Assembly: GCA_021234155.1 (NCBI GenBank)
Contig: JAJEKV010000095.1
Span: 995,524 to 1,059,523 of the forward strand
Length of the DNA: 64,000 nt
Source of the DNA: Isoetes taiwanensis
Lineage: Eukaryota; Streptophyta; Lycopodiopsida; Isoetales; Isoetaceae
Reading direction: 5' to 3'
Within the stretch, counting starts at the first letter, position 1. Each line of letters begins with the position of its first letter. A program made the position numbers and the translations under genes. Under the pieces are notes generated by a model. It saw nothing but the letters and a program-made list of their open reading frames with translations. It ran no database searches and had not been told where the DNA came from. Below are positions 9,505-22,299 of the stretch, piece after piece.

Positions 9505-11640
9505 GAGCTAAATTTCGCTATTTGGCGATTTTCTAGGGGTTTTTCAAAAATATTTGGCTAAACTAAATGCAAAAAAATGCTAAAAAACAAAAATATTTCG
9601 CTTAAGATTTTTGGCGCCACGGCCAACCATCGGGGTGTTTCGCCAAAGCTGATTGTCGGTGGAGCTCCATCTGTCTCAAGAATCGCTTAACATTTTATGG
9701 GGTGGGGCTCTCAAGATTGATAGAATCGCCAAAAATCAATCCTTGGAATCGGTAGGACCTTGGTGAAATCGCCCACTAGGATTTGTATAAAAAAAATTTG
9801 ATTCAATTTTTGTATTGCAGATTTTAGATCCAAGCATCAAAATGAACTGGATAAGTTAATGATCTGAAGGCGATTCTCGGACTTATACAAGAAGAGATCA
9901 AGCTAAAATGTTAAGGTCTGAGTCCATTTCTTAGGCTTTGTGTTCTTGTTTTGTATAGAAGGACGAAATTGGGTCATTTCTATAAGAATCCAGACTGTTT
10001 TACCCTTAGTTGTATCAAAACCCTACGTTTGTTTGTACAAAATTAAAGCAAATGCTTGCATCTTCTCTTCCGTTGATGTTAAACAGCTTGAGGACACCAT
10101 ATGGACTTGGATAAAGCAACGGATTTATATCAATAGAATAAAAGACCTCAAGCCAAAGCAGTTAGAAGCATCTACATAATCGTGAAACGGCCACAACCTA
10201 GCAAGCACTATTTCTAAGAAAATGCAAAATATGCACATGGCTGCTAATAAAACGACCTTCACAGCCCAGCCTTCTTGCATGTGCACTCCAAACAAATTCA
10301 AGTAGAGGCAAATGGGTTCATAGCCATTTTCTATAAAGTGATTTACAATTGGATTGTTTTATGGGAACCGAGCTTGTGATGCCAACCTATTCTTTGATAA
10401 GATCCTTTGTCTTTTCTGTCTCTTTCCTTGTCTATAAAACCTTTTGTTTAGTTTATGAATGCATGTATGCTAAATGGGTACTTGCAAAACATCCTTGTGG
10501 CGGCATATAGAGAAATCATGGCTTTAAAGCAAGGTCCATGCAGGCCGAAAACCTGATATGCAGCAGAAGGCTTTGAGATAAGGCAACTATTTATTACTTG
10601 TGCTCTGTTACCTATGCTATGTTTGTAGTTTTGAGCTTGTTATGCACATGTTTATTATGTTTATTGTAGAGCTATTACTTTTACCCTCTTATGCATTTAC
10701 GATCATTTTTTTTGCAGATCAAGTTTAGCATCAATATCATCCATAAATGGCTTTGGGTTGTTGCAATGAGACTTGTGTGCATTAAATAAAGCTTATCAAG
10801 TACATAAGCCTATACAAGCTACTCTAAGGTGCTTTTATTTGATTGCTTTCTTTATCTTTAGCATTTTAGCTTCATCTACTTTACTTTATTGCTCTCTTTC
10901 TTTCATATGTTGACTTTTAGTACGACTCTGGTTTCTGATAACGCATCATTGTATATGCTGCATACACATACAAAAGGCTTCTTTAGGAAAAACCAGCTCA
11001 TTTTTCTAAAACCATTTATGGGCCTTTTTTCTACAACCATTTAATTTACTGCTACTACTTATTGGAATTAGAATAAGATCATATGTGCATGCATGGAAAT
11101 AAAAATGAGCATGTCATGGCATGAAAACTTTCTACTTTATTTCCTTCCAAAGTGGACAAATTGACTGTTGCTATTTATTGGAACAAGAATGAGATCATGT
11201 ATGCATGCATGGGATTAAAAAAGAGCATGGCACTACTTTATTTTTCTTCCAAAGTGACACGAATTGAAATGCCTTCCATTTTCATTTGACTTGTTAGGTG
11301 GTAGCTTATCATTACAATCTTTATGCATTTTTTCTTTGACTTTTAGTACGATTCTGATTTCTAGCATATTATTGTGTGCAGAGTACACAACACATAGCAA
11401 GGCTTTTTACAGAACAAAAAATAACTCTTATTGTAACTACTAGAAAAGGTATGCCCTTCTTTTTGCATCAAGGATAAATATTATATTTCCACATGATGCT
11501 TAAAAAAATCTGATTTGCTCCAATTGATCCAATTTTTTTTGGAAAATCTGATTTTTTATTATGATGCTTACAAAATTCTGATTTGGATTCCAAATAATCT
11601 GAGTTTTTCTTGGAAATCAAAACTTTGATCATGTCTAATA
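9505..11640. other. AT-rich transposon-like DNA without a gene
   Basis: No convincing coding region is present. The word TTTGGCTAAAC near 9556 recurs at 12670, and inverted near 12525, which suggests that 9505-12690 is one inserted element. The ORF at 9940-10179 has no recognisable domain. Two diverged copies of a stretch containing TTGACTTTTAGTACGA lie at 10910-11000 and 11336-11430. Confidence 0.45.
11043..11265. repeat. Diverged tandem duplication of about 110 bp
   Basis: Two adjacent copies (about 11043-11152 and 11153-11265) share TATTGGAA, GCATGCATGG and CTTCCAAAGTG in the same order and spacing. They contain no coding sequence. Confidence 0.6.
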
Positions 11641-11664
11641 TGCGTTGTATTTGGTCATGTGCAG

Positions 11665-12222
11665 GCTGCAAATGCTTTAGCGAATGAGTTTCGCTCTTGT
11701 TTTCCTCCCGATGAAGTATTGGATGCCATTGGAGTAGTTTTTTCTTAGAACTGGAATAGTACGGCTAGCTCAAGTAAATCTATTGCTTTATATTTTAAGT
11801 CGAAAATGAAGATTATCAAACAATACTTTTGTTGTGAAAAACGTTTCAATGATGGCTACATTGATCGGCTTTTGGATTAACAGAAATTTAAAGCATAGGG
11901 CCTTTTTTTTTGGAGATACCATGGTCAAATGATTTAAAGATCTCAAGGATCCACTAGAATTTGGTGTTGTCACTCGACTAGGGAAATTGCTTGAATCTAA
12001 TAGTCTATTACGTGTAGCAATTTTTGGGTATTTTAGACTTGCAGAATTATGTCTTTGCATGGTTTTGGGAAGCGTCCAAGATGAGCGACGCTTTTCCACA
12101 TTGAGTCTTTTGAAGAATAAGCTCAGAAATAGGCTTGATGGTAATTTGAATGCTGCACTGAGATTGTATGCATGTGATTACAGCCTGTATGATTTCTCGC
12201 ATGAGAGGGTTTTTGAACTCTG
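11665..12222 (+). pseudogene. hAT transposase remnant (C-terminal dimerisation region)
   Basis: Two coding scraps on the same strand match the C-terminal part of hAT transposases. The first (11665-11748) reads ANEFRSCFPPDEVLDAIGVVF and then stops. The second (11987-12220) reads RLAELCLCMVLGSVQDERRFSTLSLLKNKLRNRL in outline, the characteristic hAT dimerisation block with its E-R-x-FS core and L-R-N-R-L ending. The DNA between has stops, and the catalytic part upstream is absent. This is a dead fragment. It lies between the AT-hook ORF and the piggyBac ORFs, so it probably inserted there. Confidence 0.75.
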
Positions 12223-12668
12223 AAATGATGCTTGTAAGCACATATTAGTTACTAGAACATGCATTGCAGTTGAGGAGAATTAATACCAATACATTGCATG
12301 AAGTACAAACAAGCAATGAAGAAGACCTTAACCAGTTATTTATTGTGGATGATGAAGATTAGATATATTTATGTCAAGTGCTTCATAATATTGTTATTAT
12401 AAGATGTTTCCATCTATTTTATATACTGAATAAAATTCCCATAAATCCCTTTAAAAAATATTGATTTCCCTTTTTTTTTTAAATAACAAATGGCTATTAC
12501 TTATCTTTTTTTTTTTGTCAAAGTTTAGCCAAGTGATAGACACTTTTGAAGGAAGAAAATATCTCGTTTAGCTAAAGACAAGAAACTATGGTTTAAAAAA
12601 AGCATCTAGATTAGCCAAACTTAAGAAAGTTTTGACTTCAATTTCGAGGTAGTTTAGCTAAACCTATT

Positions 12669-14530
12669 TTGGCTAAACAAAAATATGGGTTTAGTAATTT
12701 ATTCCCTGCTTCCAGGAATGCAAAACTACTTGAGGATCCAAGTATTGTAGCTTCTACATCAGCAAATGGGGAAGAATTTGCAGAGGGTGTCGTTTATTCA
12801 AGTGATGAAGACAATGAGCTCCATGAACTTGATGATTTACAGCTTGAAAGAGAGGATCCTGCCTTACGGGATGACGTAGATGAGGATGAATTGCCTGGAG
12901 CTGAACCTAGCACTACTGCATGGACACTTGGAAGTGGTTCTTTGCCTCATAATCTACTGCACAAACTTCCTCCTTATGCGTGTGAAAGGGGTCCAGCTTT
13001 TAGAACAAAAAGAATGTCTCCTCTCCAACTTTTCACATGCTTTTTGTCCCATACAATGATGTCCCAGATTTGCCAAGAGACTAATCGATATGCCGATGAG
13101 GTAAGAGATAAGAGTAGAAGAAAATTTCAGTCAGTTAGAAGCTGGTCCCCTGTGGATGTTAGCACTTTGTTCAGGTTTTTGGTCTCATTATTGCTATGGC
13201 ATTGAATCCATACAATAGGCTTCAGTCTTATTGGCAATGGGTGAAGTAGGAGCTGTTAATTGGCCAAATTTTGGCAGGTTTATGTCACTTAAAAGGGCTC
13301 AGCAAATCAAGAGATTCTTTCACCTCGGAGATAATAACCTACGCCCATTGGACAAGGCAACCAGAGGATACAAAATTTATCAAGTTGAGAATGTAGAAAA
13401 AGAGTGGAACAAGAGATTTTTGGATCTTTATACAGCAGGAAAAGAGATAACTGTGGACGAAAGAATCATACCTTCTCGAAATGCAATGAACCCCTTATGT
13501 ATCTATAACCCAAAGAAGCCACACAAATTTGGGATTCAGTTATGGACCCTTTGTGATTCTGCAACAGGTTACTGCATACAATTTGAGATATACGACAAGT
13601 TGAAAAGAGAGGAGGGCTTGGGATTCCATGCAGTATCAAATCTAGTCAAAAAGCTTGGATCAGGCCATCATGTATTCCTTGACAGGTACTTTACAAGCAT
13701 GAAGCTGCTGCAATGGTTGTCGAAGAGAAAGCTAGGTGGCACCAGAACTGTAAATCCTAACAAAACCAAAATGTTTCCTATAAAAATGCTTAAGTTTGCG
13801 GGCAAGAAGAAGGAGATCCCCAAAGGTTCTCACAAATTTGCATATTGCAAGGATTCTGGTGTTGTAGTATCTGCATGGCAAGACAAAGAGGCAATACCTT
13901 TTGCCTCCAATGTCTTCAGTTGTGTGCTTGTTGGAGAGAGGCAATCGCCAATGTGTGGCTGCCCCGGAAATTGCAGTGGCATACAATGAGCATAAGGCTG
14001 GTTGCGATGTACACAATAAGATGTGTGTGTGGCATCTAATTACGGTTTGGAGAAAGAGGTTATTTCATGGAAATGGTGGCATGCATTGTTTTGGGGCATG
14101 TTGGATTCAGTGTTGACAAATTCTTACCTTATATTCAAGCATTGGAATCCTAGTATTACACATTATGACTTTTTGACTGAACTGCAGCAACAATTGATTG
14201 CCAATGACTTCGATGAAACTAACATAACAAGAGCAAACCTGCTGCAAATTAATTCTGCGCATGCTACCTGTTACAAATCTGATGGGCCTCATAGGACTTG
14301 TGTAGTTTGTGCTTGCAACAGGATCATTGAAAAGGAAGCTGGTGTTGTGCATGAAACTTCACGTGCTAGAAGAACCAAATTCTACTGCCATGTTTGCAAT
14401 GTTTACATTTATCCTGGAGCATGTGATACTCTCTACCATTCTGAGATGTGGGCTCCCCGGAGGATGCCAAGAAGGCTGATTTGGCATCAAGGAAGGCTGA
14501 AAGAGAGAAGAATAGATGAAGGTATATTTC
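12669..14530 (+). pseudogene. piggyBac-type transposase, frameshifted
   Basis: Three overlapping frames give one piggyBac (DDE_Tnp_1_7) protein. 12669-13200 holds an acidic N-terminus and SPLQLFTCFLSHTMM. 13243-13930 holds the catalytic core with EITVDERIIPSRN (first Asp), HVFLDRYFTS (second Asp) and YNPKKPHKFGIQLW. A shifted frame near 13950-14010 reads AYNEHKAGCDVHNKM, equivalent to the GxD...D motif. 14023-14520 ends in a Cys-rich zinc-binding domain (CVVCACNRI ... CHVCNVYIYPGACDTLYH). Frame changes occur near 13197, 13243, 13925 and 14028. The copy is otherwise complete, so it is young or partly mis-sequenced. A possible exon acceptor lies at 12715. Confidence 0.85.
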
Positions 14531-14676
14531 TAATTCTTCATTTTATGGTTGCTGAATTAATGATTTGCATTTCTAGTGTTTTGCAACATTGCTATAGATT
14601 TGCACTAATAATCTTTGCATACATATCAGGGTATCATGCACGTTTGGACTGTTATTGCATGGGGCTGAAGCAGTAA

Positions 14677-15690
14677 TAGTCTGCAGCTTGGTCTTGAAAC
14701 AGAAACCTTTCTTCATATATTGTGACCACATCTTTTGTTCTATTTGCATGCTTTTTCTTACATTGGGTCTTCTATCTTTATAAAGTTTCATAGTATATCT
14801 TTTGTAGATGAGAAGTGGACATGTCATAAAGCTCATCGTGTATATTTGGCTTCAAAAGATACAATGTTTGTCTCTATGGTCTTGAAACAACACAACCTTT
14901 CTTCATTATTGTGACCACACCTTTTGCTCTTTTTGCATGTTTTTTTTTTTGCATTGGCCTTCTATCTTTATAAGGTTTCATAACATTGTTTGTGAATGAG
15001 AAGTGGGATATGTCATAGGCTCAATGGTGAATATTTGGAAAATTGCAATGTTTGCCTAGGTACCAAATAACCCTCCAATTAGGGTATCATGAAATTAAAT
15101 CCAACCTTTCAACTATTTTTATCCAGTAGAGACCGTATTGTGGAGATTATGTCCAAAATTGGAGGTTATTCTCAGTCAAAATTTTCTTACTACTAATTTT
15201 TACGTGGGACTGGGTTCTGTGGACCAGTAATGGTCTGCAGCTTGGACTGGACATAGAAAACTTCCTTCATTTATTGTGACCACACCTTTTGCTCATTTTG
15301 CATGTTTTTTTTTGCATTGGCTTCTACCTTTATAAGGTTTCATAACATATTTTTTTGTGAATGAAAAGTGGGACATGTCATAGGCTCAATGGTGAATATT
15401 TGGCTTCTAAAATTGCCATGTTTGCCTAGGCACCAAATAACCCTCCAATTAGGCCATCAATAAATAAAATCCAATCTTTCAATTATTTTTATCCAATAGA
15501 GGCCACAGTATGCAGATTATATCCGAAATTGGAGGTTATTCTCAGTCAAAATTTTCTTGCTACCAATTTTTACATGGGACTGGGTTCTGTGGACCAGTAA
15601 TAGTCTGTAGCTTGGACTGGACACAGAAAACTTCATTCATTTATTGTGACCACAGTTTTTGCTCATTTTGTAGATTTTTGATGGGAACAA
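14677..15690. repeat. Tandem repeat, units of about 190-370 bp
   Basis: At least three to four degenerate copies share CTGCAGCTTGG, TTGTGACCACA, TTTATAA.GTTTCATA and GTGGGACATGTCATAGGCTC in the same order. The last two full copies (15163 and 15532 anchors, GGAGGTTATTCTCAGTC) are about 370 bp apart and close in sequence. A further relative lies near 17505-17640. No coding potential is seen. Confidence 0.7.
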
Positions 15691-16118
15691 CCTTCTGGGA
15701 ACCATTATTGGTCCACAGAATGCAGAAAACAGTTTTTGACCTGTCGTGTTTGACTGACCATATCTTCCTTCCTAGACTTCAGATTGGGACAAGGTTTTTT
15801 GTGTATTCATTCTTATCTCGTATAGAAAAATACTATAATAATGAAAAAAAATCAAAAAACTCTTTTGACTGAGACAGTTTTACATTATGTAAACATGAAG
15901 CAAACTGGACTTAGACCCCCCTTGATTCACCTAAGCATAACTTTCAATTTTGGGGGTATATCCATTTTTTACTATTTTTCTTATGCAACATAACTAGCAT
16001 ATATCAACATGTAGAAAGGGTTTAATTGAATTTTATGCCATTGATTTTATATAGAATTTAAAGTGAACCATACAAATGAACCATTTATGGTCCATCAAGG
16101 GACAACTCTAGTGTTAAG
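15681..16118. repeat. Long direct repeat, left copy
   Basis: From CTTCTGGGAACCATTATTGG to GACAACTCTAGTGTTAAG, this stretch repeats at 17838-18268 in the same orientation. The two copies differ by scattered substitutions and small indels. They bracket about 1.7 kb of unlike DNA. No LTR-like TG...CA ends, primer-binding site or internal coding region was seen, so a solo or degenerate retroelement is only one possibility. Confidence 0.65.
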
Positions 16119-16200
16119 CGAATCCTCAGGATTCACTCAAGCGAATCCTCCTATGGCTTGGAGGATTCACTCAAGTGAATCCTCCTAGTTTCTCTAGTCA
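16119..16200. repeat. GAATCCTC palindromic element
   Basis: This is a short array of GAATCCTC and GAGGATTC words that can fold back on itself. 16160-16185 is a palindrome with 12-bp arms (GGAGGATTCACT and its complement) around two bases. The following word GGAGCCGATAGCAG links it to the related clusters at 37700-37975 and 61155-61422. Confidence 0.75.
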
Positions 16201-16369
16201 GTTTGGGGAGCCGATAGCAGCACATCGAGGCTGCCCACATGGAGTTGGTACCGAAAGCATAATCGTCATATATCAAATATGTTAACAAGGTGGTGTAGGA
16301 TAGATGGGTTACCCACTTGGAGTTGGTACTAAAGTGGCAACGAGAAAACCCAATTTAAAAAAAAAGGTG

Positions 16370-16490
16370 CTAGGGAACCCACCGGTCAGAGCGGGTTTCC
16401 GAGGGGCAACCGGTGCACCCCTTGCGGCACCGCCGCCTGCCCCTTTCCCTGCAGAATACCCGCGACAGCCGGTGGGTTCCTCATGTGGCC
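16370..16490. other. GC-rich stem-loop region
   Basis: GGGAACCCACCGG at about 16374 is complemented by CCGGTGGGTTCCTC near 16468-16482, enclosing roughly 80 bases of GC-rich, proline-codon-like DNA unlike the AT-rich surroundings. An ORF of 94 codons spans it but shows no domain. It may be a captured gene fragment. The rest of 16490-16980 holds degenerate GAAGCTAT words and no supported gene. Confidence 0.4.
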
Positions 16491-17837
16491 CACCGTTAGG
16501 TGGAAAGTTCATAGACATGCAGCAGAGGAAGAACGACGAAGAAGATGCAGCAGCAGGGAAGAAGATGCAGGATGGCAGTATACAGTAGTAGCAGAGTGAT
16601 GCCGGCAGAGCGATGCAGCAACAGACATCTCCGTGTGCTTCGGCCTTCTTATGATGCAAAGGAGCCGCCCCAAACCCCTAATAGAAGCAAGCATCTGCCC
16701 TGCAAAAATGTGTCCTGCAAGCATCGGCGTTGCAAAAATCTGCCATAGAAGCTATGGTTTTATAAAAAACTGCCGTAGAAGTTATGACGATGGAAGCTAT
16801 GGCCCTGGAAGCTATCTGCGATGGCCTATGGCAGTTCTCTATCTTCGCCAAGTTTTGTCCATCCGCCATAGCCATGGAAGGAATGAAACTTCCAAAGTTT
16901 CTTGGCGGAACTGAAGCGGCGTCACCTAGGCTTGTCATCTGTACAATGATAATGATGAATTCTTATCTTCTATAGCATAAGGGATGAGTAGAAATCCTCA
17001 TAGATTCAATTTGCTTATGCCTCAAGATTACACCTAATGAGGCAATTCCACAACCAACTAATATTATCAATCAGAGTACTATGCATGTGTCTTGTGTTCT
17101 GAAATTGAGATCAATATGGATTAAGATGGTGACACTCTTGGTTTTATAATGGGCCTAAGCCATTTGGACCAGTAATGGTCGCAGACATAGCAGATTATCT
17201 TTACATTTTTATAATAATAACATTTAATAGTATTCCTTCTTTCTTATTGCATTGGTATTGCAACTTGTTATGTGTTAAGAATATAACTTTTGAAGGTCAT
17301 AACTCAAAGCATATGCTTCAAAATTCATGGAAGACGTAATTTAGCAAATAATTTGAAGTTGATCCTAAAATGCTTAATCCAAACAACAAAATATGTATAT
17401 TACATATTTTTAATAAATAGAGTAACTCATGAACTACTCATTTCCAAAAATTCACATTGCAATCGATTAACGTGAGGAAGTTCTTGAATTTTAAATAAAC
17501 TGTGGACCAATAATGGTCTCAGGACAGAAATCTTTTTTGATTTTTTTAGAACAAGTGCTATGCTCATTTTGTGTGCTTTTTTTTGCATTTGTCTCATATT
17601 GTTATAAACTTTCATATTATAATTTTTTGAAGGACAAACTTGAATCATTTTTCTTTTTATTCTTCAATATAGACATAAATTAGTAGTCGATCGTATTAAA
17701 TTTTTTATGAAAAAACCAAAACATAGGAATCAAGACCAATAAACATTTTTCTAAGATGAAACAACTTGTTTACTACTTATATTCCAAATTCCAAACCAAA
17801 ATTCATTTATTAGAAAAAGTTAGAGGTTTGATTCGAG

Positions 17838-18268
17838 AACAGCCTTCTGGGAACCATTATTGGTCCACAGACGACAGAAAATAGTTTTGACCCTGTCATG
17901 TTCGAAGAACTCTATCTTCCTTCTCATACCTTGGAATGAGGTGCAGTTTTTTGTATTGTATTCTCTAACTTGCATAGAAAAATAAGAAAATACTGAAAAA
18001 ATTCAAAAAAATCATTTCATTAAGACAGTTTTACCTTATGTAAATATAAGGCAGTCTTGGCATGACCCCCTTGGATTCACATAAGCATAACTTTCAAGAA
18101 TGGAGGTAGATATATTTTTAAGTATTTTGTATATGGAATATGACTGCCATACATGAACTTCTAGAAAGGATTTTGTTGAATTTTGAGCCATTGATTTTAT
18201 ATGAATTTTAAAGTGAACAGTGCAAATGCACCATTTTTGGTCCATTGCCTGACAACTCTAGTGTTAAG
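17838..18268. repeat. Long direct repeat, right copy
   Basis: Diverged partner of 15681-16118, ending in the same GACAACTCTAGTGTTAAG. At this end the left copy continues into the GAATCCTC element, whereas this copy continues into the transposase-like gene's upstream DNA. Confidence 0.65.
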
Positions 18269-18342
18269 ATTTACATATAAAACACAACCAAAAGGTATAG
18301 CATGGAAGGCTAGGGGAAGACAATCTTGGTATTGCAATTTCT

Positions 18343-19600
18343 ATGTTGGAAGACAACTGGAAAAGTAAAGATTTGGGTGACAAGGAATGTTTTGGTTGTG
18401 TCAAGCAATTGGAGGTTCCTTGCATCATGGCATGGCCTATAAGTAGTGTTCAATTTGTGGAGAATTATCTTTTTCCAGAGTCTGAGGTTGTTGGGGATAA
18501 TGATTGTCTTAATCCTGGTCCATTAGCAGTGGGAACCCTAAACCTAAGCAAAAGGGGAGAAGTATCAGTTGCGAGACATTATCCTAGCAAGAGAGCCAAG
18601 TTGATTAGTGACACTAAACGTGAGACTATGGTGAAGGTTAGGGGCTCAGAATGTTGTTGGAGTGGTTGCATGCAATACTTTACAATAGAACAATTGGTGG
18701 AAGCAAGAGCCACTTTTCAAGAGTATACTGTTGATGAGAGGAGGACCTACATGTACACAATCTTCGAGCATGCACTTCAGGATGAAAGAAATCCAAACAG
18801 AAAAAGATACCTTTTGCTAGGCAAATGGATATATAAAAAAGCATGGCAGAATATCCATGCAATTCCAACTTCTTCATGGCATAATTGGCAAAAAAGCAGG
18901 CAGAAGGGACCAGGATTGCATGGAAATAATGGTTTGTTGAGAGCAACTGCTAGGATCTTGGCTGCCAGGGAGATATTTGAAAAATATATTGATTTCAATG
19001 TATATTGTATGCCACACAAAAGCAGAAGGGATGAAAAGGAAGATCAGTTGTTGAGAAAAGGTTACCACTGTACTCAAAAGTGTATTTTGGAGGAAGTGAA
19101 TTCCCTACTTCGAGAATTGGAAATTCTTCCAATATCCCAACCTAGCTTTAGTAGGCTATGGAAGAAGCATTTCAATCATGTCACCATAGCTACTTCAAAC
19201 AACTTTACGAAGTGCAATTTGTGTGCTAAGTTGAAGGAGACTCTTGATAAGACTGTGCAACCGAGTCAAAGAGCTAGGATAAGGGAGCATATGAAGGACC
19301 ATATGACTGATCAACTATCATGTAGATCATGTTATTGGATGTGGAGGACCTTATCTGCATTGGAACCTAATAACTATTTATGTATTATACATGACAAGAT
19401 GCACCAGCAAAAGACTTGTCTTCCATAATTCAAGTACATACCAAGTCACGTGGAAGATTATACCCTTTGCAGATCTCAATGACCGGGGCAATCTTGCATG
19501 GGCAGACTCAAACCTACTATGGGCATTTTAGTTTGAAGTTGTGGCGTGATGGTCCAGATTTTCATATTGGGAGTATCAATTCTTTCCTCTTTTTTTTTTT
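18343..19600 (+). pseudogene. Transposase-like protein (DUF7869-type), 3' broken
   Basis: A long open frame of 361 codons runs to 19428. A following frame, 19416 to about 19590, continues the same protein after a shift near 19410. Visible blocks are a Cys pair (CCWSGCMQYF), LVEARATFQEYTVDERRTYM, a long central block with LLGKWIYKKAWQ, a C-x2-C knuckle (KCNLCAKL), CIIHDKMHQQKT, then GRLYPLQISMTGAILHGQ. The order Cys knuckle, then an Asp-containing IIHDKM strand, resembles the integrase-like proteins annotated DUF7869 in plants, fungi and animals. I rely on motif memory, so the family name is tentative. The C-terminal part (DRLLEKWIRMDDQF) is found in the tandem array that starts at once downstream. 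Confidence 0.55.
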
Positions 19601-20704
19601 TTTTTTTTTTTTCAAGCTGACATTGACAGGCTTGTGGAAAAATGGATTCGAATGGACGATCAATTTACTAGTGGGTTGATTTTGGACAGACAATCGACTT
19701 TGGCTAGACCTTTAAATGTTTTAGGTTTTGTATTGGGAAATAAAAATTTGTAGGAAATAAAGGAAATTTGTAGGAAATAATTTGCCACTGGGACCCTAGC
19801 ACATCATGATCAAAGTTCTAGAGGGGATGTTATTTTTTGTGTTGGAGGTTCTCGTTGGTCAATGGTGTTGAAATTGCACCTTACCTAGTTAAAGCTTGTG
19901 TGTCTTTGACATGTTCTCCCAACTATCTCCCCCTTGATTCCATGTAATTGATTTGATTAAAGATCCCAAGAAAGATTTGACGATTTAATTTCATTTGGTA
20001 TTTTTTGGCTACATGATGGCATGGGCCCAAATTATTTGACAAATATTTTGAACTAAGAAATAATACATTAGGTAGTTTTCGATATTATGTAGCCCAATTG
20101 TAGCATGGGGCCATAACATTTAAGATACAACTACATAACTTTTTAGTCGCATGAGGTTGTACCAATGCTTGTTAGTAGTTCATGTGTCAATTAATAGGCT
20201 TGTTGTCGTCAAGTAGATAAAACTTGCTTGCTTTTACTACATGCTCGCTATTCGGTGTAACTTTGATTCAGGCCCCAAAAAATGTTCCTTTTTTTTTTTT
20301 GTTCAAGCTGACAATGACAGGCTTTTGGAAAAATGGATTAGAATGGACGATCAATTTACTAGTGGGTTGATTTTGGACAGACAATTGACTTTGCCTAAAG
20401 CTTTAAATGTGTTCGGTTTTGTATTGGGAAATAAAAATTTGTAGGAAATAAAGAAAATTTGTAGGAAATAATTTGCCACTGGGACTCTAGCACATCATGA
20501 TCGAAGTTCTAGAGGGGATGGTCAATGGTGTTGAAATTGCACCTTACCTAGTTAAAGCTTGTGTGTCTTTGACATGTTCTCCCAACTATCTACCCCTTGA
20601 TTCCATGTAATTGATTTGATTAAAGATCCCAAGAATAATTTGAGTTTTTAATTTCATTTGGTGTTATTTGACTACATGATGGCATGGGCCCAATTTTTTT
20701 GACC

Positions 20705-21112
20705 AAAATGTAGCAAAATAACAAGGGGTTCCAGGTTGATTTGATATCAATGTAAAAAATAACAATTCCTGACCATAGACTATATATCCCTAAAACAATT
20801 GAATGAGTAATTCAAGACAAAAAATAATCACATTAGCCCACTGGGTATATTGGTTAAAGTCGTCTTATTATGAGGACATTGAGTTATTTTGGTAGAGGTT
20901 CGAGCCCCCGTATTTCATATTCTAAAATCTTAGGCAAAGCCGTATAGAGGTTCGATATTCCCTCAAAACCTTGATCGAAATCGTATTTCATATTTCAAAA
21001 TCATAGGCGCCTCCAATCATAAATGACTATAAGCAAAATGAGAGAGTCCTCATAGGCCCCAACATCCGATCTGGGTCGTAGGATCGACGAATTCGACGAC
21101 TGTGGTAGTCCA
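20705..21112 (+). mobile_element. tRNA-derived SINE candidate inside the tandem array
   Basis: This interval interrupts the array unit, which resumes at TGTTACGTAGCCCAA. It has a tRNA-like head: TAGCCCACTGGGTATATTGG (A-box position) followed 50 bp later by GGTTCGAGCCCC, a good B-box. A second, degenerate copy of the B-box region lies about 50 bp further on. Target-site repeats were not confirmed. Confidence 0.5.
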
Positions 21113-22299
21113 GGATGTTACGTAGCCCAATTGTAGCATGGCGCCATAACATTTAAAATACAACCACATAACTTTTTTGTAGCATGAGGATGTATCAATG
21201 CTTATTAGTAGTTCATGTGTCAGTTAATAGGCATGTTGTCGTCAAGTACATAAAACCTGCTTGCTTTTACTACATGCTGGCTATTCGATGTAACTTTGAT
21301 TCAGGCCCCAAAAAAATGTTCCTTCCTTTCTTTCTTTTTTTTTTGTTCAAGCTGACAATGACAGGCTTCTGGAAAAATGGATTCGAATGGACGATCAATT
21401 TACTAGTGGGTTGATTTTGGACAGACAATTGACTTTGGCTAGACCTTTAAATGTTTTAGGTTTTGTATTGGGAAATAAAAATTTGTAGGAAATAATTTGC
21501 CACTGGGACCCTAGCACATCATGATCGAAGTTCTAGAGGGGATGTTATTTTTTGTGTTGGAGGTTCTCGTTGGTCAATGGTATTGAAATTGCACCTTACC
21601 TAGTTAAAGCTTGTGTGTCTTTGACATGTTCTCCCAACTATCTCCCCCTTGATTCCATCTAATTGATTTGATTGAAGATCCCAAGAAAGATTTGACGATT
21701 TAATTTCATTTGGTGTTATTTGACTACATGATGGCATGGGCCCAAATTATTTGACAAATACTTTGAATTAAGAAATAATACATTAGGTAGTTTTCGATGT
21801 TATGTAGCCCAATTATAGCATCGGGCCATAACATTTAAGATACAACTATATAACGTTTTAGTCACATGAGGTTGTACCAATGCTTGTTAGTAGTTCAGGT
21901 GTCATTTAATAGACTTGTTGTCGTCAAGTAGATAAAACTTGCTTGCTTTTACCACATGCTAGCTATTCGGTGTAACTTTGATTCAGGCCCCAAAAAATGT
22001 TCCTTCTTTTTTTATTTTTTGTTCAAGCCGACAATGACAGGCTTTTGGAAAAATGGATTAGAATGGACGATCAATTTACTAGTGGGTTGGTTTTGGACGG
22101 ACAATTGACCTTGGCTAAAGCTTTAAATGTGTTAGGTTTTGTATTGGGAAATATAAATTTGTAGGAAATAAAGAAAACTAGTTAAGGTGCCCAGCGTTGC
22201 TGGGCATAGCTAGAAACTGTGATTGATATACTGGAGCAATTGTTAAATGGATTCATGTTTTTAAAATTGGATAATCAAGAGCATTCGACCATATTTCGC

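Noticed and set aside
16304-16588. 94-codon Pro/Gly-rich ORF
   Set aside because: Composition follows from a GC-rich inverted repeat; no family is recognised.
15681-18268. LTR retrotransposon
   Set aside because: Direct repeats are present, but no TG...CA ends, primer-binding site, polypurine tract or gag/pol coding between them.
20832-20915. Functional tRNA gene
   Set aside because: The A- and B-box words fit, but stems do not pair into a proper cloverleaf by eye; a SINE is more likely.
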